A stretch of DNA of 64,000 bases from Portulaca oleracea (GCA_029582165.1 CM055890.1:9737787-9801786), one strand, 5' to 3'. Positions 42,901-53,170 are shown, counted from the stretch's first letter. Numbers and translations: made by a program. Notes: generated by a model from the sequence alone, not told the origin.

Positions 42901-44306
42901 AAAGAATTGGTCATATTAGGCAGTAATAGAAGGGACATAAAAAGAGTAAATGGAGGTCTTCTTCACCACCTTTCTGAAGGCTAGGCGGTCTCGATATTGT
43001 TCCCATTCCTCCCAGAATTGGTCGGGGGATGCCATCGATGCATGGTTAGTATACCAAGAACCCCTCTTAGCTTCTACAAACGCCTCGGCATGCAAGGCTC
43101 GCGGATCGTTCATGGTCTCAGGGGGGTCTTTCATGACCCAGGGTCTGCCTCGTAAGCCTCTCACCAAGACTCCAGACCCAACCGGACGGGCTCTCCATCA
43201 CCAAGCGCAGGGTACTATCCCTATGCGCCGCATTTCGTGAGGGGACAAAATCTTGCGGAATATTGAAGCCAACCCAGGCATTCCAATTGACGTCATCCTG
43301 CACAAGTGAAGGAAACATAAGCACCAAAGAAATTCAAGAAAAATTACATGAAAGATGTACCTCTTCAAGGTGATCCAGGATGCGGCGCAACTCATCTAAG
43401 CTCCCAAATGGCTTCTTCTTCTGCTCGAGGTAGTTTTTGTGCCACCGTTCTACTGCTGGCACTGTCTGGACATGTCGGGTAGGGATAGTGAATCCCTTAA
43501 TATACTCATACACCCATACCTGCAAATAAGTCAATACCGAGACTCACGATATAGGAAAAAAGAGAAAAATGCATGTAAAAAAGAAGCGTCTCGAAGGTTA
43601 CCTCGAGCACCTTCCACATGCTCGGGCCGCTCATCTCCCGCGGACTCTCCGGTGTGAAGAACGGGTTCACGTCAGTACCAGGCCGCACACCAATGCGAAG
43701 CCAGCGAATGAAGTTAGCATAAGCAGCCTTCGCCCAGTTCCGATGAATGACCTACTCTAGATCAAGGAGATTTTTCATCCAGGTCAAGTAAACATCGTCT
43801 CCTCGGTTGGCAAACATCGTGGCAGAGATGAAGTATGCCAGGAAAATGAAGCGACGCTGAAACTCGTCCATATGAGTGAAGTCGGCGGAAGTGATGACAT
43901 CCTCAAAGGAGCCATAAGAAAGCTTCATCTTTCGACCAAATCGGCGCCGTTCGAGCACAGGCTCCAATAATTCCATCACCTGGTCCGGCACAACAGGGTC
44001 GAATTCGACATCTTGACCACCCCAGCGTAGCCCGGTAATCATCACGAAGTCGACAGGGGTTATGGCCATTTCTCCCACGGGGAGGTGGAAGGTGTTAGTG
44101 GAATCCCAGAATCTCTCCGCGAGCGCACGCCCCATTACCCGTGGTGTACAAGGTTCCCAGGCCTTGACACACTTCCAGAAGAGGTCGAATCCTGACTCTT
44201 CTAAAAGTGTAAGCGCCCAATTATCTTCTGCAAAATGCTCCACCACCTTGATCGGTTTCCGCATATTGCCACCAGTTCTAAGGGAGTCTTCCTGAGGATC
44301 CACCAC
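42901..44306 (-). pseudogene. Antisense plant mobile domain (PMD) protein
   Basis: The antisense ATG at 44306 starts MVDPQEDSLRTGGN. Exon 1 (44306-43602) has FWDSTNTFHLPVGEMAITPVD, the hallmark of the plant mobile domain (aminotransferase-like, as in MAIN/MAIL proteins). It has one in-frame TAG at about 43752, after which the same frame continues with IHRNWAKAAYANFIRWL and ends at a GTAACC donor. Exon 2 is 43519-43361 (VWVYEYIKGF). Exon 3 starts at 43297 (DDVNWNAWVGFNIP) and shifts frame near 43160 before WVMKDPPETMNDP. PMDs are known as cargo or cores of several plant transposons. Here the gene runs opposite to gag-pol. Confidence 0.75.
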
Positions 44307-45320
44307 AAAAATTCAAAATAAAAAAAGAAAGACAAGTCCCTACGGCAACCTATCAGGTGATCCCTAATTTAGCAAAAGCTAAATTGAGCTTCCACTAAAT
44401 TAGGGGGCTAAAAAAAAAAAGAAGAACAAAAATCATTCGGCCCACCCGAGAAGAACGCAGACGGGTTCTTGCAAAGAGAAAGAAGGTTGGGCCTGGTTTT
44501 TTCGGCCCACCCAAGAAAAGAGGGTTGGGCCTCGCTGTTTTCGGCCCACCCAAAGAAAACGCAGACGGGCTATTTGTGCAAAGTTTGGGCCGCATCAGCC
44601 CAACTCAAAAAAAAAGTGGGCTGAGCCGTATGATGGAACCCAGACGGGTTCTTGCGCCGAAACCTTGGGCCGCATCAGCCCAACTCAAAAAAGTGGGCTG
44701 GGCCATATGTTGGAACTAAAAAAAAAACGTGTTAGGCCGCAAACGAATAGGTTGGGCCGCATCAGCCCAACTCAAAAAAAAAAAAGAAAAAGTAGGAACG
44801 CAGACGGGTTCCTGCAGGGCTGGGCCGTAGGTTTGGCCGCATAAGCCCAACTCACACAAGTTCTACAAAAATCTGGGCCTCGTTTTTCTTCGGCCCACCC
44901 ATCAAAACGCAGACGGGTTCTTAACCTAAAGCAGGGCCTCGTTTTTTTCTTCGGCCCACCCAGACAGAAGGCAGACGGGTTCTCTTCAATTCAGCCCAGC
45001 TCACACAAGTTCTACAAAAAAATCTGGGCCTCGTTCTCTTCGGCCCACCCATGCAAAACGCAGACGGGTTCTACAACTAAAGCTGGGCCTCGTTTTTTTC
45101 AGCCCATCCAGACCAAACGCAGACGGGTTCTCTGAAGCCCAACTTAAACGGGTGTGTTTTCACTATGCGGCCTATCATCCTCGGTTCTCTAAAGCTCGAT
45201 TTGAACAATACGGGTAATTGACATAAATTACTTCAATAATATTCGCTAAATCAACAAGCTAGAATTAAACATTTCTACTTGCAAATTTACGCTATGATTA
45301 AAAAGCAAAGTCAGGAAGAA
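44307..45320 (-). promoter_or_regulatory. Palindrome- and site-II-rich upstream region of the PMD gene
   Basis: Irregular tandem units of 60-110 bp each hold CTTCGGCCCACCC, an AACGCAGACGGGTT-type palindrome and TGGGCCxCATCAGCCCAACTC. Palindromes start at 44454, 44558 (variant), 44637, 44797, 44906, 44968 (variant), 45057 and 45116. Relative to the distal TATA box at 45578-45588 this block would be leader or first intron. Confidence 0.6.
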
Positions 45321-45324
45321 GACA

Positions 45325-45490
45325 TTACCCGGACATGTGAATGCTAGTGCCATACGTGATTCCACGGTTCAGGCACCAATATCGACGGTTCCCAACCCGG
45401 CCTAGGAGTCCATGCTCGCCGGGAGGACATTTCATGTGCCCAGTTTGTTGCATGGGGTTGAACGGGCGGATCCCTAACTTTCCTAACCAT
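45325..45490 (-). other. Possible first antisense exon upstream of PMD
   Basis: Downstream of a minus-strand TATA box (45578-45588) and a CT-rich leader, an antisense frame (KLGIRPFNPMQQTGHMK) runs to MSGG/GTAATG, a possible donor. It resembles nothing I know. It may be a leader exon spliced to the PMD gene 1 kb downstream, or simply non-coding. Confidence 0.3.
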
Positions 45491-45577
45491 TGCTTCCTAA
45501 CTAGTGAATGAAGGATTTCTTTGAGTAAGAAGTGGAAGTGAAGAGTGAGATATGTGATTGAGGGTGTGAAGAGGCCC

Positions 45578-45588
45578 CTTTTTATAAG
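45578..45588 (-). promoter_or_regulatory. TATA box of a second antisense promoter
   Basis: The minus strand reads TTATAAAAAGG, followed by a pyrimidine-rich leader (CTCTTCACACCCTCAATC). Five palindrome copies lie 160-550 bases upstream of it, at 45746, 45851, 45906, 46034 and 46118 (the last two variants). Confidence 0.5.
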
Positions 45589-46389
45589 GGTATTGGATGC
45601 ATGCACACCACACAAGTGGCCAACCGGCGGGTCCCAGCAACAAGATCATGGAGGGCATGCATTGGCCGAAAATCTATCCTAAAGTCTATCCTAAAATGTA
45701 TCCACATGCATTGGCCAAAAAAAAAAAAAAGAGAAAGAAAGGTAAAACGCAGACGGGTTTTGCGTTTGCATTGGCCCAGATGCATTGGCCCAGTTGAGTT
45801 TGCAGCAAAATTGGGCCTTGCAGAAAAAAAAAGAAAGAGAAAGAATAGGGAACGCAGACGGGTTCTTGCGTTTGCATTGGCCCAGATGAATTGGCCCATC
45901 CAACGAACGCAGACGGGTTTCAAGCCCAAATCGCCCCAAACTCAGGCCCAATGCAGGACGAAGGAACCTCCTGCGCAAGAATACCGGCCCAAGAATTGGA
46001 CCTCGCATTTGCAGGCCCAATGCAGGACGAATGAACCTCAGACGGGTTCCCTGCGCAAAAGCACCGACCCAACGCACGCAGCCAAAGTGGGCTTTGCAAT
46101 TGCAAGCTCAATTCAAGACTTCAGACGGGTTTATAGAGCCAAAACGAGCCCAAATTCGTCGCTCTAATTCAAGCTCAAAACAATGGCAAACTTAAGCCCA
46201 TTTCCGAGAGCTAAAGCGCAATTGACAGGTAAATTCTCTGACTAGCTTTGATTTTCAGATAAACTGATGCTCTCTTGCTCTGTTTTGCAGGACAATACAC
46301 GAGATACGTCGGTCGTCAGGCGGATACAAAAAGACGAACTCATCTTCAGCGGCCGTCATCGGGCCCTCACAATACGATGACACCCTTTT

Positions 46390-47340
46390 CAGCATACATA
46401 CACAGGTCTTGCACTCCACGGCGAAATGAAGTGCATGATCTTCGGTCAGCTTTACGGAAGAAACTAAGCTGGCCAACCAACATCGGCGCAGGACCAAGCT
46501 TCCAAGCGTCACCTCGGTCCGCCTCACGGCGAAATGAAGCGGATCAACCCCGACCGGCTTTACGGAAGAAACTAAGCAGGTCAACCCATACAGACACAGG
46601 TCTTGCACTCCACGGCGAAATGAAGTGCATGATCTTCGGTCAGCTTTACGGAAGAAACTAAGCTGGCCAACCAACATCGGCGCAGGACCAAGCTTCCAAG
46701 CGTCACCTCGGTCCGCCTCACGGCGAAATGAAGCGAATCAACCCCGACCGGCTTTACGGAAGAAACTAAGCAGGTCAACCCATATAGACACGGGTCTTGC
46801 ACTCCACGGCGAAATGAAGTGCATGATCTTCGGTCAGCTTTACGGAAGAAACTAAGCAGGCCAACCAACATCGGCGCAGGACCAAGCTTCCAAGCGCCAC
46901 GGTCGCCTCGCGCGAAATGAAGCGGATCAACCCCGACCGGCTTTACGGAAGAAACTAAGGTGTCAACCCATACAGACACGGTCTTGCACTCACGCGAAAT
47001 GAAGTGCATGATCTTGATCGCTTTACGGAAGAAACTAAGTCGCCAACCAACATCGGCGAGACCAAGCTTCCAAGCGTCACTCGTCGCCTCACGCGAAAAT
47101 GAAGCGGATCAACCCCGACCGGCTTTACGGAAGAAACTAAGCAGGTCAACCCATTCAGACACAGGTCTTGCACTCCACGGCAAAAGGAAGTGCACGACCT
47201 TGATCTACCTCACGGCGAAATGAGGCAGATCAATTCGGTCAGCTTTACGGAAGAAACTAAGCAGGCCAAACAACATCGGCGCAGGACCAAGCTTCCAAGC
47301 GCCAACCAGCTTCAGAACAGGCTTCTGATTCATATCCAAG
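46390..47340 (+). repeat. Tandem array, about 194-bp unit, five copies
   Basis: Units share GCTTTACGGAAGAAACTAAG, ACCAAGCTTCCAAGCG and ACGGCGAAATGAAG. The GACCAAGCTTCC landmark recurs at about 46492, 46686, 46880, 47060 and 47285. It lies between the antisense promoter and the purine tract, a position where Ogre-type elements often hold tandem repeats. The fourth unit is about 13 bp shorter through many tiny losses. Open frames on both strands across it are repeat artefacts. Confidence 0.85.
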
Positions 47341-47383
47341 ATCATCAAGACTACTTTGATCATCGTTTTACTCAAACTCGATC

Positions 47384-47398
47384 AAAGTGGGGGCTATC
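47384..47398 (+). other. Polypurine tract before the 3' LTR
   Basis: AAAGTGGGGGCTATC directly precedes the LTR start TGTAGACACC, the expected plus-strand primer position. Confidence 0.75.
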
Positions 47399-48660
47399 TG
47401 TAGACACCGGATTTTGTACCGGTATTAGTTTTAGTTGTTTGTAAAAATAAGCTAGCCGAATAGTTTAGTAGTATGCAAACCCATTTCTTTTCTAGCCCGA
47501 GAGCAAGCAAAATAGCCCAGCAATTACGGTTCAAACCGGCTGAGTTCGGTAAGGCCAAAGCCTGTCTCAGCTGGGCAGGAACCCGTCTGGGTTCTTTGGG
47601 CCTGAGCATGGCTCAGCTCGGCAGGAACCCGTCTGGGTTGCTGGGCCAAAGCCTGGCACAGCTCTTCCGTCGTCGCGGCTAAAACCTAAACCCTAAACGC
47701 ACCCCCTGCTCCCCCTACTCCACTATAAATTAAACCCTTTCTTCCCTTTCAAAAGGACACCAATGGTATGCTAGAGTATTGACACTAGCATATTCTCTCC
47801 ATCTCTTCTCTCCCTTTGCATGCTGCTTCACTAAAGGTTAGCACAGTTGTAGTTGATGTAATCCATATAGCATAATCTATGGAATTCATTCTCTTATATT
47901 TTCAATGTTTTGCATGATTTTAATGATAAATTTGTGAAATTCATATCTAATTCCTCCCTTTTAACTTCTGTCTTGCTTTAATTTAATTCTAGTAGAGTCT
48001 ATTCGTTGAATAGGCGGATTTGATGATTTTAATTATCAAATTCGTAACCTTACCCCCGAATCCATCTTTGGATTCGCAGGCCGGAGTCTATATTTAAAAG
48101 GTTTGTTGTTTTTCTCATAAAATTCAACTGGCGACTCTATTTTCGTGCTTTGGTGTTTACCTTTTTTATGATTTTTGTGACCTAATTTGTGATTAACGCC
48201 AAAATTAATCCGGCTTGGTTCAAACCATGAACCCAGACGGGTTTCTGTCCTCTTTTCACTTTCTTTTTTTTTTTTGTTTCTTTATTCAGTACAATTCGCG
48301 GATAGCACTCGAGTTTACCCGTCTCGATTCAATTAATGAACCCAGACGGGTTCTTCACTTTTTTTAAAACCTTTCCTTTGTTTTCTTTTAGGGTCGGCAG
48401 CAACGAAACCCGGCTCGGTTCAATCAATGAACCCAGACGGGTTTCTTGCGTTTTCCCCTTTCTTTTTATCTCTTTCTTTCTTCTTTCTTAAAAAGGTGAA
48501 TTTCGGGATTGGGGCGCATAAATCGATTTAATCCGTCGGCAAATTCATTCTTAAAAGTTCAACCTTATTCAAGGTTAAGCAATCCTAGTCGGCTCCCAAT
48601 CATACTTTTAAGTAGCGCCGCGAAAAAAAAAGGTCATCGATCAATTTTTCGGGGTCTACA
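47399..48660 (+). repeat. Ogre-like 3' LTR
   Basis: 1262 bp, differing from the 5' LTR at about 9-10 substitutions and a T-run length change (under 1%). It carries the same five palindrome copies, at 47580, 47626, 48230, 48339 and 48430. Confidence 0.93.
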
Positions 48661-49349
48661 GGGGGTCACAAATTTCTGGCCCGCTCTATGCCCAAGTCTA
48701 CTGAATATACAAGATATATGACATGTCAATATCTCAGTGATGTCGACACGGCACGGTGGCATAAGATCAAATGAAAGGAAACTCTTTCAAAAGCTAAGAC
48801 AGAAAATCCAGATCAAATGTGACATGGAAGGTTTCAGGTACATGTGTTGATATTGCCCAAGCATCGAACAATAAGTAATTATCATAAGCTAAGACAGAAA
48901 ATCCAGGTTTCAGGTACTTCCCTTCCAAAAAAGATTGCCAAACAAGCAATATGGTTCAGTTTTAAAATGGGGGAAACAAGAATGGTTCAATAAAATATTA
49001 CAATTACAAGGCTTTATGAATATTCCGGATAACAAGCTAGGTATAGTGTGAAATACAAATTTCTTCATCACATTCTCTAAAATTGAAGATTTATATTGAC
49101 GAATAGTTGATAGTATTATCAAATAATGTTACTCGAACAAAATACACGCTATACTTCATGTACTGTTTGATTCCCATACCATGATTTACTGATTTTTCTA
49201 AACAACTAAGGCCCATGCAACAATACAACTATAATAATGTATGATATTATATCTTATATATTAAACTCTTAGTAAAACAATATATTTAATTATTAAAATT
49301 AAAAGAAAAACCCACAAAATCTTTCCATCGTATGGGTGTAAGACATATA
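48661..49349. other. MITE right end and intergenic DNA
   Basis: 48661-48700 is the target duplication plus the right end of the hAT-like MITE whose left part is at 30137. Beyond it, phrases such as GACATGTCAATATCTCA (48721) and GGTACATGTGTTGA (48838) echo sequence just left of the MITE (30087-30125). AAGCTAAGACAGAAAATCCA occurs twice (about 48793 and 48886). No gene is supported. Confidence 0.5.
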
Positions 49350-49386
49350 TTATTTAGTAACTAAGTCACCAACCACATTCAAATTG

Positions 49387-49823
49387 CTAATCTTGATCTC
49401 CATGATAACGGAAATAAAATCCATCCTGTCTAATACTCCATTCACTCTTTCCATCCGTCCATATGCTGACTGATGCTTTACTTCCATCCCAAACCGGAAA
49501 AGACCTTCTCGAATTATTATTCCAATAAAAGTCACACACATTTCCTCCACAAGTGCTACCGCGCGAGTCGGCGGCACCGTCCCAACATAGGAGTACGTTG
49601 AATTCAAAACTCCAGCTAAAGTTTTGTCCAGGGTTAAGTGTACGGACCCCAAATCACTTATCCCAATATTAGGGATCTCAGTCCCGGTATAACAATGTAA
49701 ATTTAGTTTGTCAGATTTGAGCTCATTGATTATGCTGATGACTTGATGATCTGCTCCGACTAAATTGTAACTTATGAAAACAAGGCTGGTAAATAGCAAT
49801 AAAACAGTCGAGTGCTTAAACAT
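49387..49823 (-). pseudogene. S-protein homologue (self-incompatibility S1-like), one frameshift
   Basis: A minus-strand single-exon gene starting at the ATG at 49823 with a signal peptide (MFKHSTVLLLFTSLVFISYN). It is followed by VISIINELKSDKLNLHC, the N-terminal half of the plant S1/SPH fold. Near 49615 the family-like sequence moves to another frame (FSWSFEFN, then a cysteine, FYWNNN and a VWDGSK segment) and ends at TAG 49387-49389. The change equals a one-base loss. The originally open frame runs on to 49350 but is unlike the family. SPHs are small secreted proteins; in poppy they act in pollen recognition, elsewhere roles are mostly unknown. Confidence 0.75.
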
Positions 49824-50433
49824 TTTGATATGTTAATTTAAATTGTTGTTTGCTATCTATATCGTCAATTTTGCTATATAAGGCCTAAGAATGATTTGTG
49901 TTGGCTTCATAACTTTGAATGAAATGATATTTACGGTAGTTCATCGGTTGCTTTCTCATATTCTTTAATGGGACAAATAGTTAATTAATTTTGATTGAGA
50001 AGTTAAAGCACAAAAAGAGTTATGAGATAAAGTATTGGCCATAAATATATTAAATTGATGTTATGATTTTAAAATGTGAAGTACAACAGTTCACACTACA
50101 ATACTCGTGAGTTTTATTGTATTAATTGTCATAATCTTAACTTTTACCGTCTTTAATGTCATTCTTTGATTGATAATTTTTTACATAATATATTATTAAC
50201 AATTGTAATAGTATACTTTTATGTTAATAATTTTCGTTACGAATCTAATGGTTATAATTTTATATAGCAGCTCATTGTATATGTTGAGAAATTTATGTTA
50301 ATTTTTTTGAAATTTGACTGCACGATTTTCAAAGACAAAATTAATTAATATGGAACGGGGGGAGTATGGGGGATTCAATGTTGGGATCAAAAAGATAGAT
50401 TCAATGTGGATATTCAACATATTCTCAACCAAA
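49824..50433. other. Intergenic DNA with a degraded Stowaway
   Basis: About 50130-50366 matches the Stowaway at 25941-26197 (TCATTCTTTGATTGATAAT, ATTAATATGGAACGGGGGGA) but has lost its 5' terminus. The rest is AT-rich promoter-side flank of the SPH gene. Confidence 0.6.
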
Positions 50434-50880
50434 CACTAGTAGAATTGGGGTCGATAGGCGTCTGCAAATAGGCGTCTGTTTAAGGGTCAGTCGCTAAATT
50501 GAAGATACAGTATTAAAAAAAAAAGAAATTCCAAATCAGCGTCTGTTTGCGTGTAACAGACGCCGACTTGATTAACATTTAATATTTTTTTTATGGTATT
50601 CTGATAACGGCTATATTTTGAACGTTTTTTTTTAACAAAAAAATCTGCCAAATTGGCGTCTGTTTATCGCCTAAACAGACGCCTTTTTATGTTGGTGTCT
50701 GTTAAGGCGACAAATAGACGCCAATCTGGTAGAATTTTAAAAAAAAGAAAACAATTTTCGAGTTTATCTGCGGCTCAACTACTGGGTAATTTATTACCCT
50801 TACTCGGCGTCTGTTATAGCCCTAAACAGACGCCATTTTTGTTTAAATTGATAAAAAAAATGTCATTCCTCCATTGTCGT
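50434..50880 (+). repeat. CACTA 5' subterminal repeat region
   Basis: About ten GGCGTCTG-type motifs, many as inverted pairs 8-14 bases apart (near 50530, 50655, 50690 and 50803). These are analogous to TnpA-binding repeats of En/Spm. Confidence 0.75.
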
Positions 50881-52537
50881 CGTCGAAGGAGGAAGAGAGA
50901 AACAGAGAGATTGAAGAAGCGCATATACATGCCGCCTGTTCAACGAAAATCAGGTAATTTTATCAGTTTATTTTGTTTCAGATCTGTTACAATATGATTA
51001 ATATTATGAAAAGTGATTAAATTATAAATTATATTTGATGAAAAACGAATTATATGAATATTTGTACGTTAGTTTCGTTTTTGTTGAGTTTAATTATAGT
51101 TGATGCATATAAGTTGAAAAATTGAGTAGTTTTAGTTAATTTGTATGAATTGTAATATATTTTGGATGTCGAATTAGAATTTTAAGTATGAAATTAGGGT
51201 TTGTAATGTAGATTTGTTCAATTTAAATATTGTTTTTATGTTTTATAGTAGTTTAATTAATTGCATGTATGTTTTAGTTTAGGTTTTAGTTTTCGATTTA
51301 GTTTTAGTTTTAATTTATAATGTTGAGAAGTATAATTATGTTTAGGTTGAGCACAATATTGAATTTTATATGTTTCGTGGTAAATTTAAATATGAGTAAT
51401 TATATATATTGTGCAAAAAAAAAAATGTAACAATGCATATAAAATATGTTTAAGTTGAGCATTGTGATAACTATTAATATGTAATACGAATTTCGTATGT
51501 TAATTAGTATGTGTTAAATATGTTATATAATGTGGGAAATTATAATGTGTTTCGATTGAGTGTAAATATGTTATATTTTAGGATGATTTTTAGGAATTGC
51601 ATTAACGATTTAAATAATTAGTTAATGTATACGTACGTAATATATTTTCAATTATGAATACATTTAGGTTAATTTGTATTTTTTGAATTTATAAATTAAG
51701 TTGTTTAGTTAATAATTAAGTTAATACTATAAAAATATTACTATACATAAACAATTCTTAATTTATACGTACGTAGTGAATAATTATAAACTTTTTATGG
51801 TTTAATTTGTAGTCAAGTACGCCGGCCCCGTTATGATTTTTGAAAATTGTTAATTTGGTTAGTTGTTTAGTGTACGTACGTAATTAAGTATAAATAGTTT
51901 GTTTAGGGTTAGGGTAATCGATCAGTAAGGGTTAGGGTAATTCGTATGGGTTACGGTAATTAGGATGGCCGGCTTAGGGTAATGTACCAATTACATATTC
52001 CATGAAATTCATTGTAGTTTGACGCCAATCAACAAATTGAAAAGTTGGGGAATATTATCATCCTCAACTTTTGAAATGTTGTTTAGCATGCTTCAAAAGC
52101 ATTTGAAACTACGTCATGGAACAAGTATATTGATTAATTGGTATGTTAGCATAGAGGATTACGTTGGTTTAGTATTCCGAGTAGTTTATATATATGTATT
52201 AGTTGTCATAAAAGGATGTTGAGTTTGGATGATTTTGGTTGTTTTTAGTAAGTGAGTTAGCCTTTAAAGTTGGTAGCGTAAATTTGTTGCTAATCCAACC
52301 TAATTGCTAACATAATTATTCATAACGTCAAATAAAGACATAAATTATGTAAATAATTATGTCACGTACATCCATTTAAACTTACTTAAGTACTCAACAA
52401 TCAGTAGCTACATAATTAGTGAATAGGTTATTTATGATGGTAGTTTAGGGTTTTAAGTAGGATAATTTATATTTGTAATATGTTAGTGAGAATATATATG
52501 TCATAAAAAGAGGCCAAGTTTGGGTCATGTTAGTGTG
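50881..52537. other. CACTA internal non-coding DNA
   Basis: AT-rich, with a short R/K-rich open stretch just after 50880 and nothing I can assign. GTTGAGTTTGGATGATTTTG at 52219 recurs at 53231, on the other side of the hairpin. Confidence 0.5.
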
Positions 52538-53170
52538 CAAGGAGAGTGTGTGTTGTGACCTGATAATCTATGGCTGAAAGGGGCTTTCATGAGTCGTGTC
52601 GACTCTCCTTTATTTGTCTGGGTCCCAGAAAATAGCGCAATCTCAGCAGTGAAATTGCACGAGGTTTATATAGTAATCTAGAAGTTAGAAGCGTATCAGA
52701 TTCAGTACAATGTATTGTTTCTATAGTGCAGCTTGAGGGGCAGCAAGACAATGTGGGTTTGGAAGAGAAGCTTATAGTAAAGGGTCTAATAGAAATCGTG
52801 TTGGGCTTTCTTGCATGTACGATTCATATGTCCATCAAAGTTTAGGCACGATGTTGCACATTCAATGCTTTGATGGACCTATGAATCTTACATGCAAGAA
52901 AGCCCAACACGATTTCTATTAAACCCTTTACTATAAGCTTCTCTTTCAGACCCACATTGTCTTGCTGCCCACCAGACCGCACAATGGAAACACTGCATTG
53001 TAACGAATCTGATACGCTTCTAACTCCTAGAGCACTATATAGACCTCGTGCAATTTCACTGCTGAGATTGCGCTATTTTTTGGGACCCAGACAAATAAAG
53101 GAGAGTTGGTTCGACTCATGAAAGTCTTTTTCAGCCATAGATTAACAGTTAACAAACACATTCTCCTTGG
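52538..53170. repeat. Long imperfect hairpin, arms about 305 bp
   Basis: The left arm, about 52538-52845, is the inverse of 52862-53170 with scattered mismatches and a short loop of about 15-20 bases. Matching landmarks include TTGCGCTATTTT/AAAATAGCGCAA, CTTGCATGTA.GATTCATA and GCCCAACACGATTTCTATTA. Transcription in either direction would give a double-stranded RNA. Confidence 0.85.

Larger units (their letters stand above)
30493..48660 (+). mobile_element. Tat/Ogre-like Ty3/gypsy retrotransposon, 18.2 kb, RT-deleted
   Basis: Two LTRs of 1263 and 1262 bp bound a 15.6-kb interior. GGGGG is duplicated at 30488-30492 and 48661-48665. A tRNA-Arg-type primer site, gag, protease, RNase H, a second (archaeal-type) RNase H and integrase follow in sense orientation. 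Two antisense gene modules and a 194-bp tandem array precede the purine tract. Element size, Arg primer site, dual RNase H and extra antisense ORFs are all known from the Tat lineage. The RT core is missing at about 36235. The LTRs differ at about 9-10 substitutions plus a homopolymer indel, so insertion was recent. Confidence 0.92.

Noticed and set aside
45582..46167. Several ORFs of 63-188 aa around 45.6-46.2 kb
   Set aside because: They overlap in multiple frames in a region of promoter-like repeats and A-rich tracts; no domain is visible.
46255..47223. Long ORFs on both strands
   Set aside because: Produced by the 194-bp tandem array, whose period is close to a multiple of three; the translations repeat themselves.
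46390..47340. CRISPR-like array of regularly spaced repeats
   Set aside because: The unit is about 194 bp with no unique spacers, inside a plant retrotransposon.
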